Positions 59,357 through 64,000 of a stretch of 64,000 nucleotides of DNA are shown here, piece after piece (within the stretch, counting starts at the first letter, position 1; each line of letters opens with the position of its first letter). A program made the position numbers and the translations under genes. This DNA is from an uncultured Acidobacteriota bacterium. GTDB lineage: Bacteria; Acidobacteriota; Terriglobia; Terriglobales; Acidobacteriaceae. The notes beneath the pieces are model-generated. The model saw nothing but the letters and a program-made list of their open reading frames with translations, did not search any database and was not told the DNA's origin. The stretch covers positions 272,991 to 336,990 of the forward strand of contig CAILAC010000012.1 of NCBI GenBank assembly GCA_903832055.1. The letters are read 5' to 3'.

Positions 59357-60709
59357 ATGGCCACCCCTGGCGACGCGCCGACCCTTTCCCCATCAGTCCG
59401 TGTCGCTCCGTCTGGCATCACCTCGCCTGAGGTGAACTGGCTGTTTCTCGATCTGAATTCCTATTTCGCATCTGTCGAGCAGGAGGCACGGCCAGAGCTG
59501 CGCAATCGTCCCGTCGGCGTGGTTCCGATGGAGGCCGAAACGACAGTCTGCCTGGCGGCCAGCTACGAGGCCAAGGCATTTGGCGTGAAGACCGGCACAA
59601 TGGTGCGCGAGGCACGGCAGATGTGCCCCGGAATCGTGTTTGTGGAGGCGCGGCACGAGCTCTATGTGCAGTACCACCACCGGATTATCGCGGCCGTCGA
59701 GAGCTGCCTGCCGGTGACGGCGGTGCTTTCAATCGACGAAATGGCCTGCCGGCTCATGGGCCGGGAGCGGCCACTGCTTGCCGCAATGCAACTTGGCCGC
59801 CAGGTGAAAGAAGCCGTTCGGACGCAGGTCGGCAGTACACTGCGCTGCTCGGTGGGGCTGGCGCCAAACCGCTATCTGGCCAAGATTGCCAGCGACATGG
59901 AAAAGCCGGATGGCCTGGTGGCGCTGACGCCTGACATTTTGCGCGAGGCTCTGCTGGGGCTGACTCTGCGCGACCTGCCCGGTATTGGCGTGCAGACAGA
60001 AAAGCGGCTCAACGAGCGCGGCGTGAGGACCATGGCCGACCTGCTGGCGCTTGACGGCAAGGAACGCACCCGGGAGCAGACCGGCGAACTGTGGGGTTCA
60101 GTGTGGGGCGAGCGGCTGTGGCACTGGCTCCGCGGCGAAGACTTTGACATGGGCGACAACGAACACAGCAAGTCGCTGAGCCACCAGCACGTGCTCGGCC
60201 CGGAGCTGCGCAATATCGATTCCGCCTGGGCAGTGGCGCACAAGTTGCTGCACAAGGCCGCGATGCGGATGCGCGACGAAAAGCTGTGGGCGGGGCGGAT
60301 CAGCCTGGCGCTGAGCTTTGTCGGTGAGGGGCCGGTACGTGCGCCCTCCGCCTTTGGACCAAGCCGGGCCGATAGCTGGACCAGCGAACTGAAGCTGACC
60401 GAGTGCCAGGATAATCCCACGCTGATCGCAGCTCTCAAGAAGCTGTGGGAGGGCCGCCCGCGCGGACCGAAATATGAGCAGCCGTTCTTCGTTTCAGTGG
60501 CGCTCACCGGGCTGGTGCCGGATGCACTGCATTCGCTGAGCCTGTTTGACGCGCATGACGGCGGCGAAGAACGGAGCCGTCTGGCGCAGACGATGGACGC
60601 GCTCAACCACAAGTACGGCCTCGCGACGCTGGCTCCGGCGACGATGCTGACAGCCCTGAAGGCTGCGCCAACGCGGATCGCGTTTGCTTCCATTCCGGAT
60701 ATGTTCTAG
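59357..60709 (+). CDS. Y-family DNA polymerase (DinB/UmuC-type)
   Basis: A 450-residue translesion DNA polymerase. The catalytic residues are conserved: D32 in LFLDLNSYFASVEQ and D127/E128 in LSIDEMACR. Between them are AASYEAKAFGVKTGT and the finger region. CSVGLAPNRYLAKIASDMEKPDG and LRDLPGIGVQTEKRLNERG (helix-hairpin-helix) follow, then a little-finger domain. It lacks an obvious beta-clamp motif at the very end. The first 25 residues (ATPGDAPTLSPSV) are an extra tail. I see no LexA-type box in the 220 bp upstream, so SOS control is unproven. An assignment to Pol IV or an ImuB-like branch cannot be made by eye. Confidence 0.93.
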   Translation: MATPGDAPTLSPSVRVAPSGITSPEVNWLFLDLNSYFASVEQEARPELRNRPVGVVPMEAETTVCLAASYEAKAFGVKTGTMVREARQMCPGIVFVEARHELYVQYHHRIIAAVESCLPVTAVLSIDEMACRLMGRERPLLAAMQLGRQVKEAVRTQVGSTLRCSVGLAPNRYLAKIASDMEKPDGLVALTPDILREALLGLTLRDLPGIGVQTEKRLNERGVRTMADLLALDGKERTREQTGELWGSVWGERLWHWLRGEDFDMGDNEHSKSLSHQHVLGPELRNIDSAWAVAHKLLHKAAMRMRDEKLWAGRISLALSFVGEGPVRAPSAFGPSRADSWTSELKLTECQDNPTLIAALKKLWEGRPRGPKYEQPFFVSVALTGLVPDALHSLSLFDAHDGGEERSRLAQTMDALNHKYGLATLAPATMLTALKAAPTRIAFASIPDMF

Positions 60710-60801
60710 AGATTCCTGATTCCCTGAACATCTCTCTCAAAATAAACGTATCGCTCTGCATCCTGCAGACCGTTGGGTTGCGGATATGAGAGTAGAAGCG
60801 C

Positions 60802-61368
60802 ATGAGTGAGCCGTTGAACTGGTTGCCCGAGCTGGAAGAACTCGTTGAAGAGCACCAGTCGATGGTCTACTCCATCGCGCTGAGAATGACGGCAGATTCC
60901 GGCCTGGCCGAGGAGCTGGCGCAGGATGTTTTCCTCGAACTGGATCGGAACCTGTCAAAGCTGGGTTCTGCCGAACATGTCCGCCACTGGCTGCGCCGGG
61001 TAACGCTGCATCGGGCCGCGGACGCGCTCCGGCGACGGAGGGTGCATGCGCCGACGCTGGGGCGGGATGTCTGGGTGGAGTTGGAAGAGCAACATGGGCT
61101 GGTTGAGATGAATGTTGGTCTGGCACTGGCAGCTCGGGTTGAAGAGCTGCTGGCAGGGTTGCCAGAGGCGCAGCGGGCGGCGCTGGTGCTGCGCTACCAG
61201 GAGGACCTGACGCCAGAGGAGATTGCAGTGACGCTTGAGGCACCGGTAGCCACCGTGAAGAGCCACTTGCAGCGCGGGTTAAAGCGGTTGCGAGCGATGG
61301 TCTTTGCCGGAAACGGACGGAAGACAGAAGCGGGGCAAAAGCTGAGGGAGTATGTGCGTGGATCCTAA
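60802..61368 (+). CDS. ECF-type RNA polymerase sigma factor
   Basis: A 188-residue ECF sigma factor. Region 2 comprises HQSMVYSIALRMTADSGLAE, ELAQDVFLELDRNL and VRHWLRRVTLHRAADALRRR. Region 4 is EAQRAALVLRYQEDLTPEEI and VATVKSHLQRGLKRLRA. The last 17 bp overlap the next gene, which encodes a membrane protein that may hold it inactive. The two following genes encode exported DUF4252-type proteins, so the operon looks like an envelope-response unit. Confidence 0.95.
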   Translation: MSEPLNWLPELEELVEEHQSMVYSIALRMTADSGLAEELAQDVFLELDRNLSKLGSAEHVRHWLRRVTLHRAADALRRRRVHAPTLGRDVWVELEEQHGLVEMNVGLALAARVEELLAGLPEAQRAALVLRYQEDLTPEEIAVTLEAPVATVKSHLQRGLKRLRAMVFAGNGRKTEAGQKLREYVRGS

Positions 61369-61792
61369 GAATTGGAACGAGCAGGATGGGAACAAGCAGG
61401 ATGGGAACGACCAGGAAATTGCCGCGTTTGAGCAGAGGCTGCGCGTAGCTATCGAGCGCAGAGCAGCTCCAGCAGGGTTGAAGCAGCGCGTGCTGGCCGA
61501 GGCCGCAAGGCGCCGGCAGCGGCAAAGCTGGCTACCGGGCAGGCGCTTTTCAGCAGGCCGTGGGATGCAAGGCCAGGGCGGAGAGGGCCGTGGCTGGATG
61601 CTGCAGCGAATTGCTGCTTCGGCATTGCTGGCCGTACTATTCGGCGGATTTGCGGTGTATGAACGGCACCAGAAGCAGGTGGCGGAGTTACTCCGGGGAG
61701 AAGAAGCCCGCGAGCAGGTGCTCACGGCAATGCGAATTACGACGCGGACGCTGGGTCGTGTGAATGCGCGGTTGGCGGATGAAAGCCGGTAA
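61352..61792 (+). CDS. Putative membrane-anchored anti-sigma factor
   Basis: A 146-residue protein: a cytosolic N-terminal 80 residues, one transmembrane helix (IAASALLAVLFGGFAVY), and a short periplasmic helix. The segment FEQRLRVAIERRAAPAGLKQ resembles the sigma-binding helices of membrane anti-sigma factors. No zinc motif is present. A 15-bp tandem repeat at 61371-61415 encodes three Asn-x-Gln-type units near the N-terminus. It starts inside the sigma gene (ATG 61352), so coupled translation is likely. Confidence 0.7.
   Translation: MCVDPKNWNEQDGNKQDGNDQEIAAFEQRLRVAIERRAAPAGLKQRVLAEAARRRQRQSWLPGRRFSAGRGMQGQGGEGRGWMLQRIAASALLAVLFGGFAVYERHQKQVAELLRGEEAREQVLTAMRITTRTLGRVNARLADESR
61371..61415. 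repeat. 15-bp tandem repeat in the anti-sigma-like gene
   Basis: Three copies of a unit like ATGGGAACAAGCAGG (61371-61385, 61386-61400, 61401-61415), the outer two differing by one to three bases. They are in frame and add five-residue units (N-x-Q-D-G) to the cytosolic N-terminus. Confidence 0.75.
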
Positions 61793-61867
61793 GCCGGCGA
61801 GACCTCCGGCAATTCGCAGGGAAATAACCAAATCAGAATTCCCAATTGGGAGAGAGAGCAGGACAAG

Positions 61868-62455
61868 ATGAAGCGCAATCAAGTGTGGGCCAGCGTGCTG
61901 GCATTGGGAATGGTAGCGGTTATGGGCGGTGCGGCGAGGGCGCAAGATCAACTACCGGCACCCTCCCCCATCGAAAAGGACCTGGCCTCGCGGGCCAGCC
62001 ACGTAACCGAGGTGACGCTTGACCGCACCATGCTGGAGTTTGCGGCCAAGTTCATGGACAGCAAGGATGGCGGCGACAAGGGCGACAAGGATGCGCAGGC
62101 GGCCATTGCCATGATTCAGAACCTCAAGGGCGTCTATGTGCGGGAGTATGACTTTGACAAGGAGCACTCCTACTCCACCGAAGAATTGGAAGGGCTGCGC
62201 AAGTACTTTGAAAGCTCCGACTGGTCAGCGATGGTGCGCGAGCGGACCAAGGGAATTGCGCAGGGCACCGATGTCTACGTGAAGCTGGTGAATGGTCAGA
62301 TGCAGGGGCTGTTTGTGCTCGATGCTGAGCCCAAGGAGCTTTCGCTGGTGCTGATTCTCGGCCCCATCGACATTCACAGCCTGAGCAAGCTGGGCGGCAA
62401 CTTCGGCATTCCCAAGGACGTGGTGAAGAAGGCCCAGAAAGAGGTGACGAAATGA
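61868..62455 (+). CDS. DUF4252 domain exported protein
   Basis: A 195-residue protein: a Sec signal peptide (MKRNQVWASVLALGMVAVMG, cleavage near ARA) and one DUF4252 domain. EVTLDRTMLEFAAKFM, NLKGVYVREYDFDKEHSYS and VYVKLVNGQMQGLFVLDAEP are recognisable family segments. Its function is unknown. Members occur beside ECF sigma genes in Bacteroidetes and Acidobacteria, consistent with this operon. A good AGGA precedes ATG 61868. The last base pairs overlap the following gene. Confidence 0.85.
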   Translation: MKRNQVWASVLALGMVAVMGGAARAQDQLPAPSPIEKDLASRASHVTEVTLDRTMLEFAAKFMDSKDGGDKGDKDAQAAIAMIQNLKGVYVREYDFDKEHSYSTEELEGLRKYFESSDWSAMVRERTKGIAQGTDVYVKLVNGQMQGLFVLDAEPKELSLVLILGPIDIHSLSKLGGNFGIPKDVVKKAQKEVTK

Positions 62456-63060
62456 TGCAGAGCCGATGGAAGGCCTTGTTGATTCCCGTGGGGATTGCAG
62501 CCATCATGACGCCCGCAATTGTGTTGGCAGCCGGCGGCAGCAGCGAAGAGGGCTTTGACGCGATCGTGCACGGCATTGAGACGCAGTATCACGCCCATGC
62601 CACGCGCATCCCCTTTCTGGGGCTGATCAGCGGGCTGGCCGGAATCTCGACCCATGGCGGCGTGCGCAACCTGCATCTGGCAGAGTTTGACGACGTGCAT
62701 GGCTCACAGACCGGCGGCGTGAACGGGGACGAGCTAAATGCCCTGGTGCAGGCGCATGTGGGGCAGGGCTGGCAGCGCATTGTGCGCGAGACGAGCCGCG
62801 AAGGCGACGAACAGAACCTGCTTTATGTGCATCCTGAGGGCAACCGGCTGGGCATGCTGGTGGTGGATCTCGAGGGGCACGAGCTTTCACTGGTGCAGAT
62901 TTCCATCAATCCCGACCAGCTGACGCGAGAACTTCGCGACCGGCATGAACGGCACCATCGTCACGATGCGGATTCAGATGCAGACAAGCATGATTCGGAC
63001 GGGAAACCAGACGCCAAACCCGAGGAAACCAAGCCCGACGAGCCGAAGTCGGAGCAGTAG
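62452..63060 (+). CDS. Exported hypothetical protein, distantly DUF4252-like
   Basis: A 202-residue protein starting ATG 62452 inside the preceding gene's end (ATGA). The signal peptide is PVGIAAIMTPAIVLAAG. The middle (RIVRETSREGDEQNLLYVHP, GMLVVDLEGHELSLVQI) parallels the strand pattern of the DUF4252 gene before it, suggesting a diverged duplicate. The final 50 residues are His/Asp/Lys-rich and low in complexity (HERHHRHDADSDADKHD), which may bind metal. Function unknown. Confidence 0.75.
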   Translation: MMQSRWKALLIPVGIAAIMTPAIVLAAGGSSEEGFDAIVHGIETQYHAHATRIPFLGLISGLAGISTHGGVRNLHLAEFDDVHGSQTGGVNGDELNALVQAHVGQGWQRIVRETSREGDEQNLLYVHPEGNRLGMLVVDLEGHELSLVQISINPDQLTRELRDRHERHHRHDADSDADKHDSDGKPDAKPEETKPDEPKSEQ

Positions 63061-63203
63061 AAAGATCAAGAACAGGCTGAAATGCGACGCGCGGCTGTGG
63101 GTAATCCAAAATGCCATAGCCGCGCGTTCTGCTGTCTGCGTAGACTCATGAGGTGGCATCCGACCGATTGCTTTTAAGTTCAGAGAACCCGGGCTTGCGA
63201 AAC

Positions 63204-64000
63204 ATGGCGTATCGGGGCCGTCTTGCGCCCTCGCCGACCGGGCTGCTGCATGTGGGGCATGGGCGGACTTTCTGGACCGCATACACGCGGGCCCGGCAGG
63301 CCGCCGGGACGCTGGTGATGCGCATGGACGATCTCGACCAGGAGCGCAGCCGCAGCGAATATGTGGACGCCGCGATTGAAGACCTGCGCTGGCTGGGGAT
63401 TCGCTGGCAGGAGGGTCCGGGCGCGACGGGGCTGAGAAAGCCCGGGCAAGGCGGCGCAGGTTACGACAAGTCTGGAACTGGTGGCCCGTACGGACCCTAT
63501 TTTCAGAGCAAGCGGCTGAGCCTCTACGAGATTGCCTGGCGCAAACTACTGCGGCGCGGCTACCTGTACCCGTGTCGATGCACGCGCCGAGAACTGGCTT
63601 CAGCCGCATCGGCCCCCCATGAAGGTGCAGCCCCGCAGGATGATGAGCCCATTTATCCGGGAACCTGCCGGCATATGAGCGTGGAGACCTCGCAGTTGCC
63701 GGGGCCCACGGCGAGCCGGTACGGGCCAGAGGCGGCAAACTGGCGTTTTCGCGTCAATGACGGCGTAGCGGTGGAGTTTTACGACCAGCACCTGGGGCCG
63801 CAGCGGTTTGTGGCCGGTGTAGACTTTGGCGATTTTCTGGTGTGGCGGCGGGACAACGTGCCCAGCTACCAGCTCGCCTGCGCGGTGGACGACGCGGCCA
63901 TGGCCATCACCGAAGTGGTGCGCGGGGCTGACCTGCTGAAATCAACGGCGCGGCAGATTCTGCTGCTGCGGGCGCTGGGCGTGGCTGCGCCCAGCTGGTA
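63204..64000 (+). CDS. gluQ: Glutamyl-Q tRNA(Asp) synthetase, N-terminal part (3' truncated by window edge)
   Basis: The frame starts at ATG 63204 and is open to the right edge (265 residues visible). It matches GluQ-RS, which attaches glutamate to queuosine in tRNA-Asp. The N-terminus GRLAPSPTGLLHVGHGRT is the HIGH-type ATP motif. The zinc site is CRCTRRE with PGTCR downstream. FRVNDGVAVEFYDQ and ADLLKSTARQILLLRALG follow. An unusual Gly-rich insertion sits near residues 74-93 (GATGLRKPGQGGAGYDKSG), just before the PYFQSKR motif. No anticodon-binding domain is expected in this family. Confidence 0.95.
   Translation, partial: MAYRGRLAPSPTGLLHVGHGRTFWTAYTRARQAAGTLVMRMDDLDQERSRSEYVDAAIEDLRWLGIRWQEGPGATGLRKPGQGGAGYDKSGTGGPYGPYFQSKRLSLYEIAWRKLLRRGYLYPCRCTRRELASAASAPHEGAAPQDDEPIYPGTCRHMSVETSQLPGPTASRYGPEAANWRFRVNDGVAVEFYDQHLGPQRFVAGVDFGDFLVWRRDNVPSYQLACAVDDAAMAITEVVRGADLLKSTARQILLLRALGVAAPSW

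Overview
The window looks like a chromosomal segment of a Gram-negative, high-GC bacterium, most likely an acidobacterium (Acidobacteriota, Terriglobia type). The reasons are: GC near 60-65% in most genes; LPS genes (waaA, lpxK, a heptosyltransferase) and TonB-like proteins that imply an outer membrane; many secreted hydrolases and beta-propeller proteins; and several secreted or membrane proteins of a style familiar from that phylum. This assignment is inference from gene content. No rRNA or tRNA gene is present to confirm it.

Layout. 1-11.5 kb: the end of a GH3 beta-glucosidase, a sulfur-carrier E1/rhodanese enzyme beside a JAMM protease, a PilZ protein, rsmI, a tannase-family esterase, apaG, a secreted sugar dehydrogenase fused to cytochrome c, a site-2-protease-like CBS protein without zinc ligands, and rsmD. 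11.5-17.5 kb: an LPS/envelope operon (waaA-lpxK-heptosyltransferase-ICMT-like methyltransferase) followed by a DUF3108 protein. 17.5-28.4 kb, all on the minus strand: comEC, rlmD, a coiled-coil protein, coaX, birA, nadC and valS. 28.4-30.2 kb: a small AT-richer accessory island with a VapC/AbrB-type pair and an orphan gene. 30.2-45.6 kb: acnA, two TonB-like proteins, a VTT-domain protein, moeA, a TPR protein, queC, a GNAT, trmFO, an SGNH hydrolase, an M1-like pseudopeptidase and rlmB. 45.6-57 kb: a PQQ-like propeller protein, an ECF sigma cluster, a LytTR regulator, a flavin reductase, an M28 peptidase, yceH and a 923-residue secreted unknown. 57-64 kb: a long leader with a nested stem, an unknown protein coupled to a PIN protein, a Y-family polymerase, an ECF sigma/membrane/DUF4252 operon, and the start of gluQ.

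How the genes work together. Much of the window is housekeeping: RNA modification (rsmI, rsmD, rlmD, rlmB, trmFO, queC, gluQ), cofactor synthesis (coaX, birA, nadC, moeA, moeB-like), envelope assembly, and degradation of plant-derived polymers. Two ECF sigma operons and one LytTR regulator provide regulation.

Most unusual observations: (1) a palindromic repeat inserted in frame in valS, just before its editing-domain TTRPET motif; (2) a sharply AT-richer 3' third of valS, suggesting a mosaic gene; (3) two peptidase-fold proteins with destroyed active sites (REFAR for HExxH in the M50 protein, HALTH in the M1-like protein); (4) a possible new two-gene unit of an unknown protein plus a PIN nuclease behind a structured leader; (5) an AT-rich island with an orphan gene, a consensus sigma-70 promoter and clustered TACGCG motifs.
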